A stretch of DNA of 64,000 bases from Acholeplasma granularum ATCC 19168 (lineage in GTDB: Bacteria; Bacillota_I; Bacilli_A; Acholeplasmatales; Acholeplasmataceae): NCBI RefSeq assembly GCF_000526235.1, contig NZ_JAFR01000009.1:86807-150806 (forward strand), in the 5' to 3' direction. How positions within the stretch are numbered: position 1 is the first letter of the stretch; every line of letters begins with the position of its first letter. Under the pieces are notes generated by a model that had not been told where the DNA came from, did no database searches, and worked only from the letters and a program-made list of their open reading frames with translations. A program made the position numbers and the translations under genes. Positions 54,890 through 63,632 of the stretch are shown piece after piece.

Positions 54890-55669
54890 ATGAAAAGAAT
54901 TTATGTGTTTGATTTAGATAATACGCTAAGATCAACAACGAATAAAAAAATATTGCCCAATACTAAAAAACTTATTTTTGAATTATCAAAAAATAAAGAT
55001 AATATATTAGCAATAGCAACAGGTAGAGGTTATTCTAAGTTAAACGTATTAGAAGATTTAGTAGACTGTTTTCAATATAAAATATTAGTCAATGGTGCTT
55101 TAATACTTGAAGGTGACCATATATTAGAAGAAACGCATATTCCTAAAAAGGATATAAAACTATTTATGGAAGATGCCAAAAAATATGATATTTCAATAGG
55201 CATGGTTGGCTATGATAAAGAGGTTGTAACTAAGTATGACGAACATATCAAAAAGGCTATGGGAGGCTTTCAAACAAGAAAACCTGATATTGATCCTGCA
55301 TATTATCTAAAAAACAATGTGTATCAATTATGGATGTTTCATGATGATTTGGATCTAATTGATAAATTACTTACTAATCATAGGCACTATACAATTTATC
55401 ATTGGCACGACGGTGGTTTTGATCTTGTCATGCCAAACATTTCTAAAGCAACAGCTTTAAAGAAGTTAATGAAAAAGTATCCAAATCATGAAGTAATAGC
55501 TGTAGGTGATGGACATAATGATTTAGAAATGTTAGAACTTGCAGATATTGGTATTTTACTAGAAAATTCTAAGTGGTTTGATGAAGCAGAAAATATGTAT
55601 GATCTTAAAGGACCACATGTTGATTTAGATTTATTATACGATTTTTTTAAAACACATAATTTACTATAA
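54890..55669 (+). CDS. HAD-superfamily hydrolase, Cof type
   Basis: A 259-residue phosphatase of the Cof/YidA subfamily (HAD IIB). Motif I is VFDLDNTLRS with nucleophile and acid Asp; motif II is AIATGRGY with the conserved Thr; the C-terminal motif is VGDGHNDLEML with the metal-binding Asp residues; a cap domain lies between. Substrates in this group are sugar phosphates, FMN or other small phosphates. I start at ATG 54890 after GAGG; a GTG at 54884 is in frame but overlaps the ribosome binding site. An aldose-epimerase gene follows after 18 nt. Confidence 0.88.
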   Translation: MKRIYVFDLDNTLRSTTNKKILPNTKKLIFELSKNKDNILAIATGRGYSKLNVLEDLVDCFQYKILVNGALILEGDHILEETHIPKKDIKLFMEDAKKYDISIGMVGYDKEVVTKYDEHIKKAMGGFQTRKPDIDPAYYLKNNVYQLWMFHDDLDLIDKLLTNHRHYTIYHWHDGGFDLVMPNISKATALKKLMKKYPNHEVIAVGDGHNDLEMLELADIGILLENSKWFDEAENMYDLKGPHVDLDLLYDFFKTHNLL

Positions 55670-55687
55670 CTAGGAGATGACTTTAAA

Positions 55688-56596
55688 ATGAACTACAAGG
55701 TATATACATTAGAAAATGAATTTTTAAAAGTAGAAGCGATGGATTATGCAGCAAGTATCTACCAAGTCTATTTAAAAACAAAAAACGAAATTAAACCGAT
55801 GCTATCTACACCTAAAACATATGACTTATTTATAGAAAACAACTTAAGTTATGCAAGAACTATCGGGCGCACTGCAGGTAGAGTTTATAATAATGAAGAA
55901 ACTTCAAACTACATAGATTTTAAAGGTGAACCCCATATAATGCACGGTGGGGAAAATAAGTTTTCTATAAAAAACTTTAAGGTTAAGTCCTTCACATCTA
56001 CAAAAATTGTATTTACACATTTTATAAAAGATTTAGAAGATGGATACCAAGGGGATTTAAAAGTTGAGGTTTCATATGAACTTAAAAAAGATACATTAAT
56101 TGTTACCCATAAGGCACTATCAAGTAAAGATACGTTGGTTAATATGACATTCCATCCATATTTTAATTTAGATCAAACACAATCACTTAAAAACCATCAA
56201 TTAAAAATAAATAGCGAAACATATTTAAAACTTGATGAAAATAAAAGATATACGATATTATCAAATGTGAAAGACACACTTAAAGATTTTACCCATTTTA
56301 AAAACTTAAAAATCACACCAACAACTTATCTTGATGACATTTTTCTATTAAGTAAAAATTATGCAGCAACTCTGAAAACAAGTGATGTTGAAATGAATGT
56401 GTATACAAACTATGATGCACTGGTTGTATTTAGTCAAAACAGAGGATCAAACACTGAGTTATCAAATGCAGCAATAAACACACCCTATGCAGGTATAGCT
56501 ATTGAAGCTCAAAAACCTCAAAATAAGTTACCACTTCTTAAGGCTAATGAACCTTATGAGTATTACATTCAATACCAATTTAAATCTATAAAATAA
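55688..56596 (+). CDS. Aldose 1-epimerase-like protein
   Basis: A 302-residue galactose mutarotase-like protein. It has YARTIGRTAGRVYN (the family's GR...RI/VxN motif), HGGENKFSIKNF (His of the active site) and MTFHPYFNL (second His). The glutamate base probably lies in AIEAQKPQN near the C-terminus. It interconverts alpha and beta anomers of a hexose, exact sugar unknown. It probably shares a transcript with the HAD phosphatase gene and converges with coaD at a terminator. Confidence 0.88.
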   Translation: MNYKVYTLENEFLKVEAMDYAASIYQVYLKTKNEIKPMLSTPKTYDLFIENNLSYARTIGRTAGRVYNNEETSNYIDFKGEPHIMHGGENKFSIKNFKVKSFTSTKIVFTHFIKDLEDGYQGDLKVEVSYELKKDTLIVTHKALSSKDTLVNMTFHPYFNLDQTQSLKNHQLKINSETYLKLDENKRYTILSNVKDTLKDFTHFKNLKITPTTYLDDIFLLSKNYAATLKTSDVEMNVYTNYDALVVFSQNRGSNTELSNAAINTPYAGIAIEAQKPQNKLPLLKANEPYEYYIQYQFKSIK

Positions 56597-56597
56597 A

Positions 56598-56625
56598 AAA
56601 AGTTGGCGATTATTTGCCAACTTTT
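56598..56625. terminator. Bidirectional terminator between the epimerase gene and coaD
   Basis: AAAAGTTGGC (56598-56607) pairs with GCCAACTTTT (56616-56625), 8-nt loop, with A-run and T-run on the outsides. It overlaps the end of coaD. Confidence 0.88.
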
Positions 56626-57101
56626 CTACTTAATTTACTAATAACTAAATCTATAATCTCTTCTGGAACATATAATGAAATATCCGCATCATGATAAACC
56701 AGTTCTTTAATACTTGATGATGAAACAAAATGATTTCTACTTGATGGGAATAGTACAACTGTTTCAACATCAGGATTTAAGTTTCTGTTAAACTGATATA
56801 ACATATATTCATTTTCGTAATCTGCGATATTTCTTAATCCTCTAAAAAGGATTTTAATACCGTGTTTATCTGCATATCTAACAACCAAATCTGATGTGTA
56901 GCTGATTAATACATTTTTTAAGTGTGAAGTTGTTTTTTTAATCATTTCGATACGCTCTTCAACAGTAAATGAAAATTTCTTTGATGGATTATCTGCAATA
57001 ACAATATGCAGTACATCTACAAGTTCTGATGCACGTTCAATAACATCTAAATGTCCAAGCGTTAAAGGGTCAAATGAACCCGGGTATAAGCCTTTTTTCA
57101 T
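56610..57101 (-). CDS. coaD: Pantetheine-phosphate adenylyltransferase
   Basis: The fourth step of coenzyme A synthesis: transfers AMP to 4'-phosphopantetheine. The protein (163 residues from ATG 57101) begins with the nucleotidyltransferase motif YPGSFDPLTLGHLDVI, and RGLRNIADYENEY and SSSIKEL are conserved. A longer start at 57140 adds 13 residues that would precede the conserved MKKGLYPGSF and are unlike the family. However, the only ribosome binding site seen (AAAGGA on the minus strand) is before 57140, and an 11-bp hairpin lies between. The start is therefore somewhat uncertain. Confidence 0.94.
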   Translation of the reverse strand: MKKGLYPGSFDPLTLGHLDVIERASELVDVLHIVIADNPSKKFSFTVEERIEMIKKTTSHLKNVLISYTSDLVVRYADKHGIKILFRGLRNIADYENEYMLYQFNRNLNPDVETVVLFPSSRNHFVSSSSIKELVYHDADISLYVPEEIIDLVISKLSRKVGK

Positions 57102-57116
57102 GTGTGTAATTATGAT

Positions 57117-57145
57117 AACTAATGATAACTGAAATATCATTAGTT
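57117..57145 (-). promoter_or_regulatory. Leader hairpin before coaD
   Basis: AACTAATGATA (57117-57127) pairs perfectly with TATCATTAGTT (57135-57145), loop of 7 nt. It covers the alternative ATG at 57140 and ends 15 nt before ATG 57101, so it could modulate translation. There is no T-run, so it is not a terminator. Confidence 0.45.
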
Positions 57146-57229
57146 ACTTTATCCTTTCAATATTAAAAATTATACATTTAACATGCAACTTTTTCTATAG
57201 TGTTATTTTAACACATTTATATTTTTTTC

Positions 57230-57258
57230 TTGTTATTTATATCAATAAATGCTATAAT
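57230..57258 (+). promoter_or_regulatory. Promoter of the rimP-rbfA operon
   Basis: TTGTTA (57230-57235), 17-nt spacer, TATAAT (57253-57258). It has the same -35 sequence as the csp promoter. Confidence 0.75.
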
Positions 57259-57268
57259 TTCTATGAAG

Positions 57269-57302
57269 ATGAGTGGGGCTTGGAAGTTCTCACTTATTTT
57301 TT
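57269..57302 (+). terminator. Leader attenuator (terminator-like hairpin) before rimP
   Basis: A 10-bp stem with several G-T pairs (left arm 57269-57278, right arm about 57287-57297) followed by six T, immediately after the predicted start point and 15 nt before the rimP ATG. Transcriptional read-through at such a leader would regulate the nusA operon; NusA itself acts on terminators, so feedback is plausible but not shown. Confidence 0.6.
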
Positions 57303-57317
57303 GAAAGGGTATAATTT

Positions 57318-57752
57318 ATGAACTTGAATATAATTAAAGAGAAAGTAAATTTAATATTAAAAAATCACGACCTAGAAATTTATGAGATTTTAGAAGAAAA
57401 AATGGGTAAGGAAAAAATACTTACAATTTTAATTGATGCAACACTCAATTATGAAGTGTTAGAAAAAATCCATATGGAAGTATTAGATTCAATTAATGAT
57501 GACCTAGATGATGATTATTATTTACAACTTTCTACAGTTGGTATTGAAAGACCACTTAGAAATCTAGAAGAAGTTCAAAAAGAACTTGGCCAATACATAT
57601 ATTTAGAAAGTGATATATATACTGGTAATGCTACATTAGATAGTGTTATAAAAGAAGATTTAGAAATTAGTTTCTTTCTAAAAGGGCGTCCTAAAAAGTT
57701 AAAAGTAAACTACTCAAATATCAGATTTATTCGTAAGGCCATTAAATTTTAA
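57318..57752 (+). CDS. rimP: Ribosome maturation factor RimP
   Basis: Assists assembly of the 30S subunit. The 144-residue protein has the RimP N-terminal fold with LTILIDA (about 35-41) and the conserved LQLSTVGIERPLRNLEE block (in position about 72-88), then a short beta-rich C-terminal domain. GAAAGGG precedes ATG 57318. It is first in the conserved order rimP-nusA-ylxR-ylxQ-infB-rbfA, 17 nt before nusA. Confidence 0.92.
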   Translation: MNLNIIKEKVNLILKNHDLEIYEILEEKMGKEKILTILIDATLNYEVLEKIHMEVLDSINDDLDDDYYLQLSTVGIERPLRNLEEVQKELGQYIYLESDIYTGNATLDSVIKEDLEISFFLKGRPKKLKVNYSNIRFIRKAIKF

Positions 57753-57769
57753 AAGGAGATATATTAAAA

Positions 57770-58846
57770 ATGATTAATAAAGCATTTTTCCAAAACATTG
57801 AAGAAGTTGCAGATGAAAATGATTTAACAAAAGAACAAGTCTACAATGCTTTTGAACAAGGTTTAATTGCTGCATGTAAAAAACAATTAGGCGTTCAAAC
57901 TTGTCGTGTAGAATTTAGAGAAGAAAAAAGTGAATTACTTATCTATGGTCAGTACTTTGTTTTACCGGAAGGTGAATTAAGTCTAGATTTAGATAAAAAA
58001 TATACATTCATTAAACTTGATGATGCAAAAGGATTAAGTAAGAAGGCAAAAGCTGGTGAAATTTTAGAAGTTAAGATTGAACCAAGTGAATTTAGCTATA
58101 ATGCTTCAAGAGATTTAAAACATCGTTTTAACGAAGTTTTAAATCAAATAAAGAAAGAAAACATCTATCAAGGATTAAAAGAATTACAATATGAAATGGT
58201 AAATGCTAGAGTCTTAGAAGATGAAAAAGACTTTTATCGCATTGAAATTAACAAAGACGTCATTACAATGTTACCTAAAAAAGAATCATTACCAACTGAT
58301 AAATTCCATGTAGGAGATCGTATTAAAGTTTATGTTACTGATGTTGAAATGAAAACAAAAGGGCCTAAAATTTATGTATCACGTACTCATGTTGCTTTAG
58401 TTACAAGATTACTTGAAGAATTCGTTCCTGAAATTAAAGATGGCACAATTGAAGTTTTAGGTATTGCAAGAGATCCAGGTGATCGTTCAAAAGTTGGATT
58501 AAGATCTAATAACGAAAACGTTGATGTAATTGGTGCTACTGTTGGTGAAGGTGGTGCGCGTATTAAAGAGATTTCTAAATTCCTATCTGGTGAAAAAATC
58601 GATTTATTCAGATGGAGTGATAACGAGCAAGAATTGATTGCAAACTCACTACAACCATCACCGGTTGTTGCTGTAACAAGAGTGAATCCAAAGGAAAAAA
58701 GTGCACTTGCAATTGTTCCAGATGCACAGTTGTCATTAGCAATTGGTAAACTTGGACAAAACGTAAAATTAGCTGTTCAAGCAAGTGGTTGGTCAATTGA
58801 TATTAAATCTGAAACCAGCGCTGCTGAAGAAGGCATTATTTACTAA
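57770..58846 (+). CDS. nusA: Transcription termination/antitermination factor NusA
   Basis: Binds RNA polymerase and RNA and controls pausing, termination and antitermination. The 358-residue protein is the short Firmicutes/mollicute form: an N-terminal polymerase-binding domain (1-125), S1 domain (about 130-200, with VGDRIKVYVTDVE), and two KH domains (about 205-350) with IARDPGDRSKVGLRS, GATVGEGGARI and SLAIGKLGQNVKLA. There is no C-terminal acidic repeat of the E. coli type. AGGAG precedes it. Confidence 0.96.
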   Translation: MINKAFFQNIEEVADENDLTKEQVYNAFEQGLIAACKKQLGVQTCRVEFREEKSELLIYGQYFVLPEGELSLDLDKKYTFIKLDDAKGLSKKAKAGEILEVKIEPSEFSYNASRDLKHRFNEVLNQIKKENIYQGLKELQYEMVNARVLEDEKDFYRIEINKDVITMLPKKESLPTDKFHVGDRIKVYVTDVEMKTKGPKIYVSRTHVALVTRLLEEFVPEIKDGTIEVLGIARDPGDRSKVGLRSNNENVDVIGATVGEGGARIKEISKFLSGEKIDLFRWSDNEQELIANSLQPSPVVAVTRVNPKEKSALAIVPDAQLSLAIGKLGQNVKLAVQASGWSIDIKSETSAAEEGIIY

Positions 58847-58857
58847 GAGGAATAATT

Positions 58858-59118
58858 ATGAAACCAGTTAAAAAAATACCGATGCGTACATGTGTTGTAA
58901 CTAAAACAACATATCCTAAAAAAGAATTAACTCGCATTGTAGCTACTAAAGAAGGTGTAGTTTCTATAGATTTAAAGGGTAAAGCAAACGGTCGAGGTGC
59001 TTATATCAAATTATCTAAAGAAAATATTGATTTAGCTAAAAAGTCAAAAGCACTCGACAAAAAACTGGAAGTAGTTATTCCAGATTCAATATATGAAGAA
59101 CTTGGCAAACTATTATGA
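58858..59118 (+). CDS. ylxR: YlxR/RnpM RNA-binding protein
   Basis: An 86-residue DUF448 protein, renamed RnpM in Bacillus because it binds and modulates RNase P RNA. Family signatures are PMRTCVVTK, ELTRIV and KANGRGAYI. It is positioned between nusA and ylxQ as in all Firmicutes. Its stop overlaps the start of ylxQ by 4 nt. Confidence 0.93.
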   Translation: MKPVKKIPMRTCVVTKTTYPKKELTRIVATKEGVVSIDLKGKANGRGAYIKLSKENIDLAKKSKALDKKLEVVIPDSIYEELGKLL

Positions 59119-59393
59119 ATAAAGGTGCTTTAGGTTTAGCATATGTTGCAAAAAAGTTGGCAATTGGAACAGATGAAGTTGTTAAATTGTTACAACAAAA
59201 AAAACTATATAAAGTATTACTTGCAAACGATGCAAGTGATAACACAAGAAAAAAAATAATTGATAAAACAAACACTTACCAAGTGGAATTAATACAAACC
59301 TATAGTAGTGATATATTATCTAGTGCAATAGGTAAAAAAAATATTAAAGTCATAGGAATAAAGGATAAAGGGTTTAGTATGATGTTTGAATAG
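59115..59393 (+). CDS. ylxQ: YlxQ, L7Ae-family RNA-binding protein
   Basis: A 92-residue protein of the L7Ae/L30e/S12e/Gadd45 fold that probably binds kink-turn RNA. It has LGLAYVAKKLAIGTDEV near the start and LLANDASDNTRKK in the middle, the usual L7Ae-like core; Asn/Glu/Lys contacts of the family are partly kept. It is coupled to ylxR by a 4-nt overlap and lies 15 nt before infB, its invariable place. Confidence 0.88.
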   Translation: MNKGALGLAYVAKKLAIGTDEVVKLLQQKKLYKVLLANDASDNTRKKIIDKTNTYQVELIQTYSSDILSSAIGKKNIKVIGIKDKGFSMMFE

Positions 59394-59408
59394 AAAGGTT
59401 GATGCAAT

Positions 59409-61262
59409 ATGGCAAAACAAAACAATAATAGTAATAATAAGAATAGGTCAAATAAATCTAAGTTTCAAAACAGATCGAATACACCAGTACAAAAACGTGT
59501 AGAAAAAAAGAAACCAACAGAGTTGATTTTTAGACCTGAAATGACAGTTTCTGATATCGCAACTGAACTTGAGATATCAAATGCAGTCTTAATAAAGAAG
59601 TTGATGGGACTTGGCATGATGACATCTGTCAATCAAGTTTTAGATAGAGATACTGTCGAATTGGTTGCATTAGATTTAGGGATTGAAGTTAAAGATGAGG
59701 TAATTACTGACCTTACAAGATATGATGAAATGGAAATAATTGATGATCCAAAAGATCTTGTAAAAAGAAATCCAATTATTACAATTATGGGTCACGTTGA
59801 CCATGGTAAAACAACTTTATTAGATTCTATTAGAAAATCTAGAGTAGTCACTGGCGAAGCCGGTGGTATTACCCAACACATTGGTGCATATCAAGTTGAA
59901 CACCAAGGTGAAAAAATTACATTCATTGATACTCCAGGTCACGCGGCATTTACTGAAATGCGTGCACGTGGTGCAAAAGTAACGGATATTGTAGTTTTAG
60001 TAGTTGCTGCTGATGACGGTGTTAAACCACAAACAATTGAAGCACTTCAACATGCTAAGGCAAGTGGTGTTCCAATTATTGTAGCAATTAATAAAATTGA
60101 TAAACCAACTGCAAATCCAGAAAACGTCATGAGTGCACTTTCAGCACATGACCTAACACCAGAAGCTTGGGGTGGTACAACACCTTATGTAGAAGTTTCT
60201 GCACTTAAGAAAATAGGAATTGATAATTTACTAGATATTATTCTTTTACTTGCTGAAGTAGAAGACTTAAAAGCAAATCCAAACAGAAATGCGACAGGTA
60301 CAGTAATTGAAGCATTTTTAGATAAAGGTAGAGGACCTGTTGCAACAGTTATTGTTGAAAATGGTACATTAAGAATTGGTGATATCATCGTAATAGGTAA
60401 TACATTTGGTCGTATACGCACAATGAATGATGACCTAAAAAGAAGATATACTGAAGCCATACCAGGTACACCAGTTGAGATTACAGGTTTAGACCAAGTA
60501 CCACAAGCAGGCGATGTATTTATGGTATTTAAAGATGAAAAAGTCGCACGTCAAACAGCTGAAGCTCGTTCTGCAAAAGTTAAAGATACACTTGTTAAAC
60601 AACAAAAAGCTACTTCATTAGAATCTATGTTTGGTGATGTAGTTGATGGACAAAAAGTATTAAATTTAGTCCTTAAATGTGACGTTCAAGGATCTATTGA
60701 AGCACTAAGAGGTATGTTAGATAAGATTGATATTGAAGGATTCCATGCGAATATCGTTCGAAGCGGTGTTGGTGGTATTTCAGAAACTGACGTACAACTA
60801 GCATCGGCATCAAATGCTGTTATTATCGGATTTAACGTACGTCCTACAGCCTCAGTAAAATCATTAGCTGAATCTGTAGGTGTAGAAATTAGATTATATA
60901 ATGTCGTATACCGTATTACAGAAGATATTGAAAAAGCTCTTAAAGGTATGTTAGAGCCAGTCTTTGAAGATGTTGTAACAGGTCAAGCTGAGGTTCGTCA
61001 ATTATTTAAGATTTCTAAAATCGGAACCATTGCTGGTAGTTATGTCACAGACGGAGTGATTCATAGAAACTCTAAGGTTGCTGTAATTCGTGAAGGTGTA
61101 GTTATCTATAACGGCGTACTATCAAGTTTAAAACGTGGTAAAGACGATGTTAAAGAAGTACGTCAAGGTTTTGAATTTGGATTTAGTGTCGAAAATTATA
61201 ATGATTTAAAAGAAGGCGATATAATTGAAGCATCAATTGAAAGAGAAGTTGAGGTAGACTAA
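59409..61262 (+). CDS. infB: Translation initiation factor IF-2
   Basis: A GTPase that delivers fMet-tRNA to the 30S subunit. The 617-residue form is short because the N-terminal extension is only about 40 residues of Asn/Lys-rich sequence. It is followed by IF2_N (about 45-95), G1 GHVDHGKTT (about 128-136), G3 DTPGH, G4 NKID, and domains II-IV with the C-terminal tRNA-binding part ([25 protein letters not shown] block). The DTPGH His is intact, unlike in the EF-G paralogue upstream. rbfA follows after 2 nt. Confidence 0.97.
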   Translation: MAKQNNNSNNKNRSNKSKFQNRSNTPVQKRVEKKKPTELIFRPEMTVSDIATELEISNAVLIKKLMGLGMMTSVNQVLDRDTVELVALDLGIEVKDEVITDLTRYDEMEIIDDPKDLVKRNPIITIMGHVDHGKTTLLDSIRKSRVVTGEAGGITQHIGAYQVEHQGEKITFIDTPGHAAFTEMRARGAKVTDIVVLVVAADDGVKPQTIEALQHAKASGVPIIVAINKIDKPTANPENVMSALSAHDLTPEAWGGTTPYVEVSALKKIGIDNLLDIILLLAEVEDLKANPNRNATGTVIEAFLDKGRGPVATVIVENGTLRIGDIIVIGNTFGRIRTMNDDLKRRYTEAIPGTPVEITGLDQVPQAGDVFMVFKDEKVARQTAEARSAKVKDTLVKQQKATSLESMFGDVVDGQKVLNLVLKCDVQGSIEALRGMLDKIDIEGFHANIVRSGVGGISETDVQLASASNAVIIGFNVRPTASVKSLAESVGVEIRLYNVVYRITEDIEKALKGMLEPVFEDVVTGQAEVRQLFKISKIGTIAGSYVTDGVIHRNSKVAVIREGVVIYNGVLSSLKRGKDDVKEVRQGFEFGFSVENYNDLKEGDIIEASIEREVEVD

Positions 61263-61264
61263 TT

Positions 61265-61615
61265 ATGAGTATTACAACAGAACGATTAGCGTCAAGAATC
61301 TTAAGAGAACTTGTCCATATCATAAACGATGTCATCAAAAATACAAAAATTGGCTACATTACAATAACAGAAACTAAAGTTACAAGAGATTTAAGTTACT
61401 GTTATGTATATTACACGATTATTGATGATAGTATAGAAGCTAAAGAAAAAGCTCAACAATTATTAGATGAAGGTAAAAAAGAAATACGTATGAAGTTAGC
61501 TCAAAAAGTAAATAACTTACGTAAAATTCCAGACTTAATCTTTAAATATGATGAGGCATTAGCTTATGGAAACCATATAAATAAATTATTAGGTGACATT
61601 AATAATACAAAGTAG
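61265..61615 (+). CDS. rbfA: Ribosome-binding factor A
   Basis: A 116-residue KH-fold factor for 16S rRNA 5'-end maturation and cold adaptation. It shows RLASRILRELVHII at the N-terminus, then TITETKVTRDLSYCYVYYTI, and the LRKIPDLIFKYDEAL C-terminal block with the typical kinked-helix region. It is the last gene of the operon; a strong terminator follows 60 nt later. truB, which often comes next in other bacteria, is not here. Confidence 0.94.
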   Translation: MSITTERLASRILRELVHIINDVIKNTKIGYITITETKVTRDLSYCYVYYTIIDDSIEAKEKAQQLLDEGKKEIRMKLAQKVNNLRKIPDLIFKYDEALAYGNHINKLLGDINNTK

Positions 61616-61676
61616 TATAATCTTTTCAAACTGATTTTTAATAAACATATGATAACTGTTTTACATAATAGATAAT

Positions 61677-61717
61677 AAAGTACCTCCATAAGTTCAATGA
61701 TGGAGGTACTTTTTTTC
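61677..61717 (+). terminator. Terminator of the rimP-rbfA operon
   Basis: AAAGTACCTCCA (61677-61688) pairs with TGGAGGTACTTT (61701-61712), 12-nt loop, then TTTTT. Confidence 0.93.
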
Positions 61718-62004
61718 TATAAATCTTAAAATATAAAAACATATCAATTAAATACTATTCTTTATAATTTACAACTATTCGTGAAAACACTTTGAAACAA
61801 TCAAGATATTATGTTTTGAATTAATTGTTCAGAGTATGATTTGATAGACGGTTTTCACATAAAAAGTTTACAGATATAGACTATTCGTACATCAGTATAG
61901 ACAACAAAGTTTTGTTTTAGATATCACTTGCAAGCGGTTTCATAGAGTGTTAGAATAAAGCTATCTAACCGAGTTATCCAGACTAAAAAAATGGAGGTAA
62001 TTAA
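61718..62004. other. Non-coding stretch between rbfA terminator and RHS locus
   Basis: No gene seen. It contains AT-rich sequence of unknown origin, the promoter and cre-like site at 61928-61956, and a ribosome-binding-site-like GGAGG (61993-61997) preceded by an ATG that opens only an 11-codon frame. It may be the decayed 5' part of the RHS locus. Confidence 0.4.
61928..61956 (+). promoter_or_regulatory. Promoter with cre-like site before the RHS locus
   Basis: TTGCAA (61928-61933), 17-nt spacer, TAGAAT (61951-61956). TTGCAAGCGGTTTCA at 61928-61942 matches the cre consensus at every defined position and covers the -35. Confidence 0.55.
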
Positions 62005-62334
62005 AATTATAAAAATGGTATTTTAAATCAAGAGGATATATATATTTATGATTTAATTGGAAATATCATTTCAATTCATTCAACGATTGATAAATCATTT
62101 GACTGGGAAGGTAGAAGATTAGTAGAATACACCACAGATAATAAAAACTATCAATATAAATATAATGATCAAGGAATTAGAGTAAGTAAAACAGTAAACG
62201 GAGTAACAACTGAATATTTTGTAGATGGATATAATGTATTGGCAGAAAAGATGGGTACAAATGTTATATACTATACGTATGATGCGGATGGATCAATTAT
62301 GTCTATGAATTATAACGGTAATGAGTACTTCTAA
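62005..62334 (+). pseudogene. RHS-repeat protein, upstream fragment without start and with in-frame stop
   Basis: An open frame of 109 codons starting after TAA at 62002-62004 and ending at TAA 62332-62334, in the same frame as the following gene. It encodes RHS/YD repeats: YIYDLIGNII, FDWEGRRLVEY, YKYNDQGIRVSK and YTYDADGSI. It has no credible start codon, and the stop stands where RHS proteins have a Tyr before the next repeat (NEYF-stop-IKNMQGDI). I read it as the remains of a longer RHS protein. A sequencing error at the stop cannot be excluded. Confidence 0.75.
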
Positions 62335-62343
62335 ATCAAGAAT

Positions 62344-63264
62344 ATGCAAGGAGATATTATCCAAATAGTTAATGCATCGGGCACATTAGTAGCTGAATAT
62401 CGATATGATGCATGGGGTAATATTGGATATCAATATGATAATGGTTTAAACATAGCTAATATTAATCCATATAGATATAGAAGTTACCGATATGATTCAG
62501 ACACTGGACTTTATTATTTAAACTCAAGATACTATGATTCAAAGATTGGAAGATTTATTAGTGCTGATTCTATAAATTATCTAGATCCAGCCACTGATAC
62601 AGGTTTAAATTTGTATGCTTATTGTGGAAATAATCCAGTGATGTACTCCGACCCCAGCGGTAATTTCCCAATTTTAGCAACAATATTGATTATATCTGCA
62701 ATTGCAGGACTTGGTTTAACAATTGGTGGTGTAGCAACAGACAACAATACAATGACAGCAATAGGATTAACTATGGTTGCTATTCCAGCATTAGTGTCGG
62801 GAGGTCTAGCTTTATTTGGAACTACTGGAGCACTAGCACATCTGATTGGAGGAGTAACAATGGTCGCAGGAGCGGGAACGGGAGCATTTGCATCAGCGGA
62901 ATGGCAGCAAACATTTACTGGGGACAATTGGATGCTTGATGCTGGTATGAGTGAAGGATTATATAATACCTTGATGATAACTACAGCAACTATTGCAACG
63001 CTAGGAACAGCTGCATCAAGTTTTGCATACTCGTTTAATATTAACTCTATTCAGAAAGTAGGGAAATTAGGTGACTACAATGGAATGAGATTTACTCAAA
63101 AAGCTCCAAGTGGTAATCTAAGATATAAATCAATTGAGTTCCATACACCTCATAACGGACATGGTTATCATTGGCAACAAAATACATTTAATGGATTGAT
63201 AGGAAAAAGAACTGGAAGTACAATTCGTTGGACATGGTGGCTGAAAAGAATCATCGGAGGATAA
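62344..63264 (+). CDS. RHS core with variable C-terminal (putative toxin) domain
   Basis: A 306-residue product if translated from ATG 62344. It starts in the RHS core (MQGDIIQIV, then RYDAWGN). It contains the core signature YYLNSRYYDSKIGRFISAD and ends the core at NPVMYSDPSGN (about 98-108). A Gly/Ala-rich hydrophobic linker (about 108-200) follows. The last 80 residues form a unique domain with a His cluster in EFHTPHNGHGYHWQQ, a possible metal or nuclease site. RHS cores deliver such C-terminal toxins in other bacteria. No ribosome binding site is seen; it is the downstream half of an interrupted frame. The next gene looks like its immunity gene. Confidence 0.75.
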   Translation: MQGDIIQIVNASGTLVAEYRYDAWGNIGYQYDNGLNIANINPYRYRSYRYDSDTGLYYLNSRYYDSKIGRFISADSINYLDPATDTGLNLYAYCGNNPVMYSDPSGNFPILATILIISAIAGLGLTIGGVATDNNTMTAIGLTMVAIPALVSGGLALFGTTGALAHLIGGVTMVAGAGTGAFASAEWQQTFTGDNWMLDAGMSEGLYNTLMITTATIATLGTAASSFAYSFNINSIQKVGKLGDYNGMRFTQKAPSGNLRYKSIEFHTPHNGHGYHWQQNTFNGLIGKRTGSTIRWTWWLKRIIGG

Positions 63265-63266
63265 TT

Positions 63267-63632
63267 ATGATAAATATAGCTGAATATGAAAAACAACAAT
63301 TAGAGCAATTTCAAAAATCTAGTATATTTAAAGAACTTAATAAGTTAACAGTTGAAAAAGGATACAAATGTACATTACGCATTGGTAATATGCATCCTGA
63401 AGTTTTAAAAGCTTTTAAAATTCAAAAAGCGAGAGTGCTATCGGTGGGATTGTATTTGAATGATCATATAGTGACTGATGATGAAGGTGCTGAATATGAT
63501 TTTTATACTGATCTTGTATATATATTAAAAAATGATGATATTAAGTTTTTTAGATGGGAAAAAGATGAAGAATTTATAGCGAATTTAAGGGATACAATTC
63601 TTTGGCTAAAGAAGAACAATAAAAGCATGTAA
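63267..63632 (+). CDS. Putative immunity protein for the RHS toxin
   Basis: A 121-residue, soluble, Lys/Glu-rich protein I do not recognise. It begins at ATG 63267 with CGGAGGA 4-9 nt before; a longer in-frame ATG at 63228 lies in the RHS gene and lacks a binding site. It starts 2 nt after the RHS stop. That spacing, and the small unrelated gene right after a variable RHS tip, is the standard layout of toxin-immunity pairs, so immunity is inferred from position alone. The C-terminal half has DFYTDLVYIL and RWEKDEEFI. Confidence 0.6.
   Translation: MINIAEYEKQQLEQFQKSSIFKELNKLTVEKGYKCTLRIGNMHPEVLKAFKIQKARVLSVGLYLNDHIVTDDEGAEYDFYTDLVYILKNDDIKFFRWEKDEEFIANLRDTILWLKKNNKSM

Noticed and set aside
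57198..57230. Terminator at GTGTTA/TAACAC upstream of rimP
   Set aside because: The stem is short and AT-rich, and no gene ends there on the plus strand; coaD is transcribed away from it.
61991..62024. Leader peptide gene opened by ATG 61991
   Set aside because: The frame has only 11 codons, its ATG is just before the GGAGG itself, and nothing supports translation.
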